From an uncultured Ruminococcus sp. (lineage in GTDB: Bacteria > Bacillota > Clostridia > Oscillospirales > Acutalibacteraceae): a DNA stretch of 9,456 nt. The notes below the pieces were generated by a model. It did not search any database and was not told the DNA's origin. It saw nothing but the letters and a program-made list of their open reading frames with translations. The stretch spans positions 1-9,456 of the forward strand of contig CADCON010000094.1 in NCBI GenBank assembly GCA_902803035.1, given 5' to 3'. Made by a program: the position numbers and the translations under genes. Positions 1 through 6,004 of the stretch are shown here, one piece after another (position 1 is the stretch's first letter; each line of letters starts with the position of its first letter).

Positions 1-43
1 CCAGCGTGAATGCCGCCGTTCTTTTCACTGTCATTTTCTTCAT
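1..43 (-). CDS. 5' end of a probable secreted or membrane protein, truncated by the window edge
   Basis: Only the first 14 codons are present, reading MKKMTVKRTAAFTL before the sequence ends. A GGAGG ribosome binding site (49-53) lies 5 nt before the ATG at 43. The lysine/arginine-rich start followed by a turn to hydrophobic residues looks like the n-region of a signal peptide or first membrane helix. The reading frame is open to the edge. It lies downstream of the terminator at 121-175, so it should have its own promoter between about 44 and 120, but I could not find a convincing -35/-10 pair there (a TATGAT at 60-65 has no good -35 and sits very close to the RBS). No function can be assigned from this much sequence. 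Confidence 0.5.
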   Translation of the reverse strand, partial: MKKMTVKRTAAFTL

Positions 44-120
44 TCTGTCCTCCGTCCATATCATACCGTCAGAATATGTTCCGCACCCGGCACGGCACGT
101 CGTCCTGCTTCCTGTCACAC

Positions 121-175
121 AAAAAACGCAAAGCCGGCTTGTCGGGAATCCGCATTCCGTGCAGTCGGCTTTGCG
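121..175 (-). terminator. Rho-independent terminator of the ATP-grasp-like gene
   Basis: Arms 127-136 (CGCAAAGCCG) and 166-175 (CGGCTTTGCG) pair perfectly over 10 bp. A short inner stem, GGAAT/ATTCC (145-149 with 154-158), sits within the loop. Read on the minus strand, the hairpin is followed directly by six T (126-121). It starts 25 bp after the stop codon of the minus-strand gene at 201, as expected for its intrinsic terminator. Confidence 0.85.
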
Positions 176-200
176 CTGTCAGCGATGGATTGATAATGAA

Positions 201-1409
201 TTATTTGGGCGCGGAAGCCGTTCCCGCCATGGTCTTAGCTTCCTCATAGGCGCTGCTGTGGTGGATCTTTTCCTCCACCTTGCGGCTGAGAAGCCTTCTC
301 GCTTCAAACGACGACTGCTCGCGGATGGCTGTCTGGCGGAGCTGGCTGCGGTCTACCGCCCTGAGCGGGGGAAACTGCGCGACCGGCGTGTTGTCGGAAT
401 AATCCACCTGAATGAATTTGATCAGCTCCCGCGCCTTCGCCGCGTTGTCCGCCTTGAAAATATAGAAATAATCGCCTGTAATGTCCGTTCCGGTGTAACA
501 CCTTCCCTGCCGCCTGATGACAGGATCCAGCTTGCTCATGATGCGGTCGTGGGAATAGCGGTAGCTGCGGTCGAACCGGCGGGTGACAAAGACCGTCGTT
601 TCCGGCAGAATGTGGTAGTCCATGTTCATGCCGATCTTATCCGCCGCCCACAGATGGCAGACGTCGCTGCTGCCCGTGCAGGCAAGCACGTCGGCGAAGT
701 ATTCCTCCGGCGGCAGGAACGACGCGTCACAGAGAATCATTTCCTTCCCGACAGCAAATGTCAGATTGAAGAATCCGCCTCTGAGCCGCACGGCGTCCAC
801 GACCTTCAATGCCGTTTCCATCAGTCCCGCGTCAGGCGTATCGCATTCCCTGGCGGGAAGACTGAAGAAGGAAAGCAGCTCCTTCCTTTTGACAATCAGC
901 TCCGGCAGGTCGGAAAATTCATAGGCGGCCGCGCCCGTGACCTTGCCGTAGCGGTTGACCATGCCGCAGCAGCGGATAATCCGGGAACCCTCCGGAAGCA
1001 CCGGCTCGCCGTCCTCGCCGCGCCGCATGACCCTGACGCCCGCGCCGCGCACCGCGTCAAACACCGCGTTTTTGTCGAACACCCTGCGGGCATAATCCAC
1101 GTCAAAGCCCACCACATTGAAATCCCTGCGAAGGCTTGCTTCCAGCGTCGCCCAGTAATCATTCAATGACTCTATGCCGTCCGGTCTGCCGTGTTTATAG
1201 GCGAGATAGGACACCGCACGATACACCGCGTCATAATCATGCAGATCGTCCACCTTGTAATAATCGCTCAGACAACCCTTGAGCCCGTGGGGAAAATAAC
1301 TCTCATCAGCGTCGCCTATTCCCAGTACATTTACTCCCAGACCTCTGAGCGCGTGAATGTATCTCCATCGATCCTCAGGATAGTTGGGCGAAATAAAAAT
1401 AATATTCAT
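201..1409 (-). CDS. ATP-grasp-fold protein (carboxylate-amine ligase-like), apparently lacking the ATP-binding subdomain
   Basis: The 402-residue product begins with the pre-ATP-grasp Rossmann-like region of the carboxylate-amine/biotin-carboxylase-like ligases (MNIIFISPNYPED, G24-x-NVLGIGDAD, and a YRAVSYLAYKHGRPDGIES-type stretch near 63-81). The C-terminal part also matches the family (D249-VCHLWADK-like, then TRRFDRSYRYSHDRI at 276-290 and a Y-F-x-F-x-A segment near 314-320). Two things are missing. After residue 125 there is no hydrophobic-K-P strand, no glycine-rich loop and no E-E-F/Y-I hinge, so about 50 residues of the ATP-binding subdomain seem absent. The metal-binding L-E-x-N-x-R-P segment has become LCDASFLPP (226-234). 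Normal length is kept by a C-terminal extension (about 336-402) rich in R, E and S. The ATG has a CCTCC-complement RBS (1420-1424) 10 nt upstream. Fold assignment is fairly secure. Loss of ligase activity is an inference from recalled family motifs. Confidence 0.75.
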   Translation of the reverse strand: MNIIFISPNYPEDRWRYIHALRGLGVNVLGIGDADESYFPHGLKGCLSDYYKVDDLHDYDAVYRAVSYLAYKHGRPDGIESLNDYWATLEASLRRDFNVVGFDVDYARRVFDKNAVFDAVRGAGVRVMRRGEDGEPVLPEGSRIIRCCGMVNRYGKVTGAAAYEFSDLPELIVKRKELLSFFSLPARECDTPDAGLMETALKVVDAVRLRGGFFNLTFAVGKEMILCDASFLPPEEYFADVLACTGSSDVCHLWAADKIGMNMDYHILPETTVFVTRRFDRSYRYSHDRIMSKLDPVIRRQGRCYTGTDITGDYFYIFKADNAAKARELIKFIQVDYSDNTPVAQFPPLRAVDRSQLRQTAIREQSSFEARRLLSRKVEEKIHHSSAYEEAKTMAGTASAPK

Positions 1410-1428
1410 AAATAAAATACCTCCGACA

Positions 1429-1480
1429 CTGAAAATCTGTTATTTTCTGATTTCAGGCTTTGCTTGCAAACACTCAGCCT
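1429..1480 (-). promoter_or_regulatory. Two overlapping hairpins in the 5' leader of the ATP-grasp-like gene
   Basis: Between the promoter (1497-1525) and the RBS (1420-1424), two inverted repeats are visible. One is CTGAAAATC (1429-1437) with GATTTCAG (1449-1456), which needs one bulged A. The other is AGGCT (1455-1459) with AGCCT (1476-1480). They share bases 1455-1456, so they cannot both form fully. The first lies 4 nt from the RBS. They could be a weak translational or attenuation control, but the stems are short and no known riboswitch class is recognised. Confidence 0.2.
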
Positions 1481-1496
1481 CTGCTATCTCTTCATT

Positions 1497-1525
1497 ATTA
1501 TATCACGCATTTTTTGCGACTTCAA
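1497..1525 (-). promoter_or_regulatory. Sigma-A promoter of the ATP-grasp-like gene
   Basis: On the minus strand, TTGAAG (1525-1520) and a perfect TATAAT (1502-1497) are separated by exactly 17 bp. Transcription should begin near 1490, giving a leader of about 80 nt before the ATG at 1409. The promoter begins 18 bp after the stop codon of the CapA-like gene, so the ATP-grasp gene can be expressed on its own even though it is co-directional with the upstream pair. The spacer holds a short CGCA-T5-TGCG inverted repeat (1506-1518). Confidence 0.75.
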
Positions 1526-1542
1526 CACCAATTATAAAAAAA

Positions 1543-3075
1543 TCATATCTTGCCGTCGCTAACATCCGGCTGCTCCTCCGTGTGTCCGAAGTCATTGAGC
1601 ACCAGCCTGCCGCCCGTTTTATCGCCTATGGCGCAGATAGCCCTGAACGCCGCCTTGCATTCCTCCCACTGTCTGTTGTCCGCGAAAATGTCAGGGCATT
1701 CCTCCGCGTCCACATATCTCACGCAGGGAACCGACATATATTTCATGTGGGTGTTTTCCTCCCCCTTGCCGGGATTGCGGATCATGTAGATCGGATTGTA
1801 GCTCCCCTGCTCTATCACAACGGTGCCGTCGCCGCTTCTTTTGATGTTCAATGACACCGTCATGCTGCGGGACATCCACGCCTTGGATTTGGCAATCAAC
1901 TGCTTTTCATTTTCCAGCGCTTTCTTCTGCGCTGCGGAAAGATTGCCCTTAAGTCCCATTACGGAAGGCTGTCCGGGGTAGACATTGTTTCCGTAAATGC
2001 ATCCCATCGAGTAGAACACGAAGCATTCCTTCTCCGCGTCGCCGTTTTTGACATTCAGTATCTCCGCTCCCAGCGTGACGCAGGGGCCGTAACCCACTAT
2101 CACATCCGCGCCGGCTTCCGCTATTTCCTTCGCCGTCTGCTTCATATAGTCCGTCACGGCAAAGCTGCCCAGACCGCCCCAGTTGACGCACACCACAATG
2201 AATTCCGCGCCGCTCTTTTTCAGCCTGGCAATATCCGTTGCCGCCCGTTCCGCGAGCGCGTCCTTGGATACATTGGCGATATGCCCCTTCTGCTCGGCGG
2301 TCAGTCCTGCGTAATCCCCGCCTTCAATGCAGTTGAAGCCTGCCAGTCCCACGTTGATCCCGTTGACCTTGATGACGGAGGTATTCAGCCTGTCCGGATC
2401 GTCATCGGTCATGCCGATCACGCCCAGTGATTTGACATGAAGATTGGTGATGGTGGCGCACATTCCGTCATAGCCGTTGGAAAGCGCGTGCTGATTGGCT
2501 CCGAATATGTAGTTGACACCTATCTCCGAAAGATGGGACGCCAGCGCGGTGGGATAATTCCTGCCCTTGTCGAAGCCGCTCAACCGGGCATTTTCATCGT
2601 AGGCATTCACCTGTCCGCAAAGCCCGGCGATGGTCAGATCTCCCGCCAGTGTTTCGGCAAGCTCCGAAAGTCCGCTGTGGAAATCGTATTTTCCGTCCAC
2701 CATAGCGGAATCAAGCATATCCTGCGTGGGCATGACATTGCCGCCGAGCGTGAGCGTAAATGTCCCCGAAGGCTTCAGGTCCTGCTCTTCCTGTTCCTCC
2801 ACGGAAATCGCGTGGCTTCCCGATTTCACCGAAGCGGCAATCAGCACCGCTCCGATCATGCTGACAAAGCCTAGGACCAGAATAACGCACAGACGGGTGA
2901 AACGGTCGGCATCCACTCCGTCTACCAGCCTTTTGCGGGGGCGGGCTTCATTGCCGGTGCCTTTTCCGGCAGGATTGGAGGACACGTCGCCCTTATTGAA
3001 TATTTTGTTGAATGACACCGCAATGCGGGCGAAAAAGCCCAGTATCGCGGAAAAGACTTTCCTGATGATCTTCAT
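1543..3075 (-). CDS. Membrane-anchored CapA-like protein (PGA_cap metallophosphatase fold) with degraded active site
   Basis: The 510-residue product has a basic, disordered N-terminal region (1-58, with an amphipathic or hydrophobic stretch at 7-26), one membrane helix (about 60-83) and an extracytoplasmic domain. From about 104 to 365 it follows the CapA/PGA_cap family in order. The signature residues are replaced at every landmark as I recall the family: G-D-V-M is GGNVM (111-115), N-L-E-T is AGLCGQ (150-155), A-N-N-H-x-L-D is ANQHALS (193-199), H-W-G-x-E is NWGGL (298-302), G-x-H-P-H-V is GYGPCV (328-333), and Y-S-L-G-N-F is YSMGCIY (355-361). The family has been linked to poly-gamma-glutamate capsule synthesis or attachment, but this copy probably cannot bind the metal centre. 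A C-terminal region (about 380-510) is unassigned. It follows the COG2426 gene by 42 bp with only a weak GGTG RBS (3083-3086), suggesting co-transcription. No terminator is evident after it. Confidence 0.8.
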   Translation of the reverse strand: MKIIRKVFSAILGFFARIAVSFNKIFNKGDVSSNPAGKGTGNEARPRKRLVDGVDADRFTRLCVILVLGFVSMIGAVLIAASVKSGSHAISVEEQEEQDLKPSGTFTLTLGGNVMPTQDMLDSAMVDGKYDFHSGLSELAETLAGDLTIAGLCGQVNAYDENARLSGFDKGRNYPTALASHLSEIGVNYIFGANQHALSNGYDGMCATITNLHVKSLGVIGMTDDDPDRLNTSVIKVNGINVGLAGFNCIEGGDYAGLTAEQKGHIANVSKDALAERAATDIARLKKSGAEFIVVCVNWGGLGSFAVTDYMKQTAKEIAEAGADVIVGYGPCVTLGAEILNVKNGDAEKECFVFYSMGCIYGNNVYPGQPSVMGLKGNLSAAQKKALENEKQLIAKSKAWMSRSMTVSLNIKRSGDGTVVIEQGSYNPIYMIRNPGKGEENTHMKYMSVPCVRYVDAEECPDIFADNRQWEECKAAFRAICAIGDKTGGRLVLNDFGHTEEQPDVSDGKI

Positions 3076-3117
3076 AAGGATACACCACGCTTTGGAAAAT
3101 TATTGTCGGATTCAGTC

Positions 3118-3696
3118 TCACGCAAGTGCCGCCGAACCGCTGGATATCGATTGGTAGAGAGAGCCGAAAAAGTCTGCGATAGCCTTGAATTCCGACGGCA
3201 TTTCACCCGTCATGAGCGCTGTCACTATCGATGAACCCACCGTCATGATCAGTCCTGCCGTTATCATGCCGAAGAGAATGGTGAAAAACGCGTTTCTCAC
3301 GCGCAGATTGAGCAGTGCCGCCACCAGCGCGCCTGTCCACGCGCCTGTGCCCGGAATGGGTATGGCAACGAACAGAAACAGTCCCCATTCGCTGTATTTG
3401 ATCACCTTGTCCTTTTTCTTCTCCGCCTTCGCCTCGATCCAGTGCGCCAGCGGATGAAACAGCCGCGTCTTTTTGAGCCAATTGATCACAGGCCTTATCA
3501 GCAGCAGGATAAACGGCACCGGCAGTATGTTGCCGAGAATCGCTATCGGAAGCACCTCCCACAGCGGAAGATTCAACACAAGGATTCCGAAAGGTATCGC
3601 CCCGCGGCATTCGATCAGCGGTATCATGGCTATGAAGAATACCGCCAGCTCAGGCGGAAAATTCTCCTGAAAAAAGGTCTGTATGGATTCAACCAT
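3118..3696 (-). CDS. COG2426-type small integral membrane protein ('small multidrug export protein' family)
   Basis: The 192-residue product has about four to five hydrophobic segments (near 15-40, 47-70, 104-128, 134-162). It carries two conserved loops of this family, P26-LIECRGAIPFGI (to 38) and A111-IPIPGTGAWTGALVA (to 126). These resemble inverted-repeat re-entrant loops like those in DedA-type proteins. A positively charged stretch with KAEKKKDK (90-97) separates the two halves. The database label 'small multidrug export' is not backed by anything visible here, so substrate and role are unknown. The start chosen is the ATG at 3696, because GGAGG (3705-3709) lies 8 nt upstream; an upstream in-frame start 13 codons earlier has no RBS and would overlap the -10 region. 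It is the first gene of a likely two-gene transcript with the CapA-like gene. Confidence 0.8.
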   Translation of the reverse strand: MVESIQTFFQENFPPELAVFFIAMIPLIECRGAIPFGILVLNLPLWEVLPIAILGNILPVPFILLLIRPVINWLKKTRLFHPLAHWIEAKAEKKKDKVIKYSEWGLFLFVAIPIPGTGAWTGALVAALLNLRVRNAFFTILFGMITAGLIMTVGSSIVTALMTGEMPSEFKAIADFFGSLYQSISSGSAALA

Positions 3697-3704
3697 TATT
3701 CTAT

Positions 3705-3709
3705 CCTCC
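3705..3709 (-). promoter_or_regulatory. Ribosome binding site fixing the COG2426 gene start
   Basis: CGGAGGATAG on the minus strand places GGAGG 8 nt before the ATG at 3696. This rules out the longer reading of the frame from 3735. Confidence 0.85.
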
Positions 3710-3740
3710 GAAATCATCTCAGTACTCTGGCACATTATAC

Positions 3741-3769
3741 ATTATACATCAATTATCCGGAAATTTCAA
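3741..3769 (-). promoter_or_regulatory. Sigma-A promoter of the COG2426/CapA-like transcript, with duplicated -10
   Basis: On the minus strand, TTGAAA (3769-3764) and TATAAT (3746-3741) are 17 bp apart. A second TATAAT follows one base later (3739-3734). Transcription should start near 3734 or a few bases lower, giving a short leader before the RBS at 3705-3709. It is arranged back-to-back with the thioesterase promoter, the two -35 boxes being 42 bp apart. Confidence 0.8.
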
Positions 3770-3805
3770 TAAAAAAATGGATTTGTTGTTACAGATTGCC
3801 GCCTT

Positions 3806-3840
3806 TGTCATTTGACATTTATGGTTCGCCGTGCTACAAT
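3806..3840 (+). promoter_or_regulatory. Consensus sigma-A promoter of the acyl-ACP thioesterase gene, with palindrome at the -35
   Basis: TTGACA (3812-3817) and TACAAT (3835-3840) are separated by 17 bp, a near-consensus promoter that should start transcription near 3847. The -35 is the right half of a short palindrome, TGTCA-TT-TGACA (3806-3817), which could be an operator. A similar arrangement occurs at the lipoprotein promoter (5570-5580). Confidence 0.8.
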
Positions 3841-3874
3841 CATTTCTATACCGCAAATGATCGGAATATCTGTC

Positions 3875-3879
3875 GGAGG
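3875..3879 (+). promoter_or_regulatory. Ribosome binding site fixing the thioesterase start
   Basis: GGAGG lies 10 nt before the ATG at 3890. An earlier in-frame ATG at 3881 is only 1 nt from it, too close to use. A still longer reading from TTG at 3812 would start inside the -35 box. Confidence 0.8.
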
Positions 3880-3889
3880 AATGAATAGA

Positions 3890-4642
3890 ATGGCATTATT
3901 TAAGGAAAACGAATGCGTTTACGGAACTTCTGTCGGCATGGAATTGCTCAATGGCAGCGGACTGATGAAGCCCGGAGGTTATCAGTCATTGGTCATGGAG
4001 ATCGCCGAAAGGCATCTCAGGCAGTTCGGAATCGGCGTGGACGACCTTCTCAGGGACGGCATGGCGTGGGTGCTGGTTTCATCGTCGGTTGAAATCATCG
4101 AGCCGATCCGCCGCGAGATGTCGGTGAAGGCCCGCACATGGCACTCGGAGCAGGACAGGTTTACCTTCCGCAGAGAGCTGTGCTTTACCGATGAGGACGA
4201 CCGCCCGCTCTTCAACGCGGCGACCTTCTCGGTGCTGATGGATGTCAGGGAGCGGAAGATTCTCCGCCCCGACAAAACCGCGCTCTCCATAGGGGACGCC
4301 CACAGCGAATTCCTGCTGGAGGCCTCGCCTAAGCTTCGCTTCCGGGACGAAATGCTCCCCTGCGACAGGCGGAAGGTCTACCCAAGCTGCATTGACCGTC
4401 TCGGACATACCAATAACTGCCGCTACAGCGAATTTGCCTACGACGCTCTGACGGAAGAGGAAATCGGAAACCTCGCTCAGATGCGAAGAATGGACGTCTT
4501 CTTCAAATCCGAACTGACGCCCGGCGAATACTTCATCGTCAGGCGAAGCGCCGTTTCTTCCGTCCACGGCGAGCTGATCATCGACGGTATTCACGAATCC
4601 ACCGGGAAGCAGTCTTTTATTTGCCGCATGGTGTTTCAATAA
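3890..4642 (+). CDS. Acyl-ACP thioesterase, FatA/bacterial type (double hot-dog), with altered catalytic Asn
   Basis: The 250-residue length fits bacterial acyl-ACP thioesterases, which hydrolyse acyl-ACP in the cytosol to release free fatty acids. The N-terminal hot-dog covers about 1-128 (AERHLRQFG at 39-47, WVLVSSSVEI at 60-69, R-x-M-S-V-K-A-R-T-W at 75-84, LFNAATFSVLMDV at 107-119). The second hot-dog has the diagnostic V163-YPSCIDRLGHTNNCRYSEF (to 182). In plant FatB and bacterial homologues the core motif is D-x-N-x-H-V-N-N. Here it reads D169-R-L-G-H173-T-N-N, so Asp and His are kept but the catalytic Asn is Leu171. The Glu of the later Y/F-x-x-E segment is present (E208, in FFKSELTPGE). 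Activity may therefore be changed or reduced. It has its own promoter and converges on the pentapeptide gene through a shared terminator. Confidence 0.85.
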   Translation: MALFKENECVYGTSVGMELLNGSGLMKPGGYQSLVMEIAERHLRQFGIGVDDLLRDGMAWVLVSSSVEIIEPIRREMSVKARTWHSEQDRFTFRRELCFTDEDDRPLFNAATFSVLMDVRERKILRPDKTALSIGDAHSEFLLEASPKLRFRDEMLPCDRRKVYPSCIDRLGHTNNCRYSEFAYDALTEEEIGNLAQMRRMDVFFKSELTPGEYFIVRRSAVSSVHGELIIDGIHESTGKQSFICRMVFQ

Positions 4643-4693
4643 TGGAACCCATCCCTTCCCGCGCCGTTCAAAGCTAATTTTTCCAGCACAAAA

Positions 4694-4740
4694 AAACCGA
4701 TATCCTGTCCTGATTTTTCCAGCGGATATCGGTTTGTTTT
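4694..4740. terminator. Bidirectional intrinsic terminator between convergent genes
   Basis: A perfect 12-bp stem (AAACCGATATCC at 4694-4705 with GGATATCGGTTT at 4724-4735) encloses an 18-nt loop. T-rich sequence follows on the plus strand (4733-4741) and an A tract precedes it (4690-4696), giving a U-tract for minus-strand transcripts as well. It lies between the stop of the thioesterase (4642) and the stop of the pentapeptide gene (4780), so it can serve both. The 11-base word ATTTTTCCAGC occurs in the loop and again just upstream of the hairpin. Confidence 0.9.
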
Positions 4741-4779
4741 TATGTATAAAATTCCGGATTGTAATATTAAATTGATAAA

Positions 4780-5472
4780 TTACTGATTGGGTCTGCGCGG
4801 CGGACGAGCAGGAGAAGCCGAGTTGCTGTTTTCCACCTTGATGCCGAGAAGCCTGACGATGGTAATGGCCTGCGCCGGATCGACCGTAGTGCCCTCAAGT
4901 TCGCCGCCGCTGAAAATGATGTTTTTCAGGCGGTTGCCCCTCAGATTCATACCGGCGAGCGACGTGCCGCTGATATTCATTTCCGTCAGGTCGCACTGTA
5001 CGAATTCCGAATCCTTCATCCGCGCTTTGTCAATCGCCCCGGAATGCAAATTGCAGCCCACAAACTTCGTGACCGTGATCTTGGCCTGTGAGAAATTCAC
5101 CAGCCGGCAGTCGGAGGTTCTGATCAGCACGTTGTTCAGAACGCCCTGGGAAAGATTCAGTCCCGTCAGCCGGCTTTCCACGATCTCACAGAATGTAAAG
5201 CTGCTCTGGCGGAAATGGTTAAATGAAAGCTCGCAATTCTTGAAGTAGCAGTTGATGAAGCTCACCCCTTCAAAGACACACTCCTGAAAACGGCAGTTCA
5301 TAAAAACGCAGCCCGAAATCTCAACGTCGTTGATATTCAGACATTGCAGGTTCTCACCGTCAAAATAGTAGCCGTACACCACATTGTGATTGACGTCCGC
5401 CTCTATCAATAAATCCAGCATCGACGCGTTTTGCTTCAGACTCATACTGATTTCCGGTTTTTGTCTTTTCAT
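4780..5472 (-). CDS. Pentapeptide-repeat protein
   Basis: The 230-residue product has a short N-terminal region (1-45) followed by a long run of pentapeptide repeats of the A(D/N)LXX type, about 46-195. Examples are CVFMNCRFQECVFEGVSF (55-72), GLNLSQGVLNNV (104-115), and TEMNISGTSLAGMNLRGNRL (163-182). These fold into a right-handed quadrilateral beta-helix. The strand-capping end D198-PAQAITIVRLLGIKV is typical of the C-terminal cap, and the tail (SPARPPRRPNQ, 220-230) is basic and proline-rich. Some pentapeptide proteins mimic DNA and protect gyrase (Qnr type), but nothing here shows that, and there is no signal peptide. The ATG at 5472 is chosen because GGAGG (5481-5485) is 8 nt upstream; the reading from 5529 has no RBS and begins next to the -10 box. 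Confidence 0.85.
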   Translation of the reverse strand: MKRQKPEISMSLKQNASMLDLLIEADVNHNVVYGYYFDGENLQCLNINDVEISGCVFMNCRFQECVFEGVSFINCYFKNCELSFNHFRQSSFTFCEIVESRLTGLNLSQGVLNNVLIRTSDCRLVNFSQAKITVTKFVGCNLHSGAIDKARMKDSEFVQCDLTEMNISGTSLAGMNLRGNRLKNIIFSGGELEGTTVDPAQAITIVRLLGIKVENSNSASPARPPRRPNQ

Positions 5473-5480
5473 TTCATTGT

Positions 5481-5485
5481 CCTCC
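5481..5485 (-). promoter_or_regulatory. Ribosome binding site fixing the pentapeptide gene start
   Basis: GGAGG is 8 nt before ATG 5472. A closer out-of-frame ATG (5477), only 3 nt from the RBS, would encode just Met-Lys and stop at a TGA overlapping the true start codon (ATGAAATGA). Confidence 0.8.
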
Positions 5486-5517
5486 CTGTCAAAAATCGTT
5501 TTCTGATTATTGAAGAT

Positions 5518-5546
5518 ATTATACAACACATTGACGGGGATTGCAA
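5518..5546 (-). promoter_or_regulatory. Sigma-A promoter of the pentapeptide-repeat gene
   Basis: On the minus strand, TTGCAA (5546-5541) and TATAAT (5523-5518) are 17 bp apart. Transcription should start near 5511, leaving a leader of about 40 nt. It forms a divergent pair with the lipoprotein promoter; the two -35 boxes are 28 bp apart. Confidence 0.75.
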
Positions 5547-5569
5547 TGAGAATTTTTCCTGTCGATAAA

Positions 5570-5612
5570 TGTCATTGACAAATGGCTGCTGACATACTAA
5601 TATAAAAGTATG
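5570..5612 (+). promoter_or_regulatory. Sigma-A promoter of the small lipoprotein gene, with operator-like repeats
   Basis: TTGACA (5575-5580) and TAATAT (5598-5603) are 17 bp apart. The -35 overlaps the palindrome TGTCA-T-TGACA (5570-5580), and the -10 is flanked by an inverted repeat CATACT (5593-5598) / AGTATG (5607-5612). The promoter is well supported. Operator function for either repeat is a guess. Confidence 0.7.
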
Positions 5613-5656
5613 AACTCCCGATATCCAATGAATAATTGAAAGGAAGGGTCTGCCAA

Positions 5657-6004
5657 ATGAAAAAACATTCCAGAAGCTTTTCCGCACTGACAAAGCTGAT
5701 TGTTTCTCTTCTGACCATCCTGTTCCTGCTTTGCTCCTGCGGCGGCGAACTGGACGGAACGTGGGAATCCACCTCCGATGAGGACACGCGCATCAGATTC
5801 GCCGGAGAGAACGTCAGGATTTCCTATGACGATTTCCGGATAGAAGGTACATATGAGCTTACCGACGACGGTACCATTGTCTTCCGCCTCACCGACGAGA
5901 ACGGGAATAAGTATAAAATTCAGGCTTTCCTAACCTATGACAAACGGAATAAAATCATCACACTCAAGAATCCCAAAGGGGAGACGGAAACCTTCGTCAA
6001 GTGA
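5657..6004 (+). CDS. Small lipoprotein with a single lipocalin-like / DUF5640-like domain
   Basis: The 115-residue product begins with a lipoprotein signal peptide: basic n-region MKKHSRSFSALTK, hydrophobic core I15-VSLLTILFLL, and lipobox L25-C-S-C28. Cys28 would be lipidated, anchoring the mature protein (88 residues) to the outer face of the membrane. The mature part has the pattern D33-GTWES followed by short beta strands (RIRFAG, VRISYDDFRIEGTYEL, GTIVFRL, KYKIQAFLTYD, KIITLKN). This alternation resembles the small 'GTW...F...G.Y' beta-barrel domains seen in many clostridial lipoproteins (DUF5640-like). No ligand or role can be deduced. The ATG is preceded by GGAAGGG (5642-5648), 8 nt upstream; a TTG at 5636 in frame lies before that RBS and is rejected. 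It is monocistronic with its own promoter. Confidence 0.75.
   Translation: MKKHSRSFSALTKLIVSLLTILFLLCSCGGELDGTWESTSDEDTRIRFAGENVRISYDDFRIEGTYELTDDGTIVFRLTDENGNKYKIQAFLTYDKRNKIITLKNPKGETETFVK

Noticed and set aside
6..1169. Long plus-strand open frame of 387 codons
   Set aside because: It is a shadow of the minus-strand ATP-grasp-like gene. Its composition is rich in R, H and A with no recognisable domain and no RBS, and it runs through a terminator hairpin.
1506..1518. CGCA-T5-TGCG as a terminator for the CapA-like gene
   Set aside because: The stem is only 4 bp with no following T run on the minus strand, and it lies in the spacer of the next promoter.
3812..3889. Extended N-terminus of the thioesterase from TTG 3812
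   Set aside because: The codons would start on the -35 box and pass through the -10 and the RBS of the real start at 3890.
4079..4639. Minus-strand 186-codon frame opposite the thioesterase
   Set aside because: The plus-strand reading has a promoter, RBS and clear family motifs; the opposite frame has none.
5473..5529. Extended N-terminus of the pentapeptide protein
   Set aside because: It begins beside the promoter -10 and spans the GGAGG that serves the ATG at 5472.
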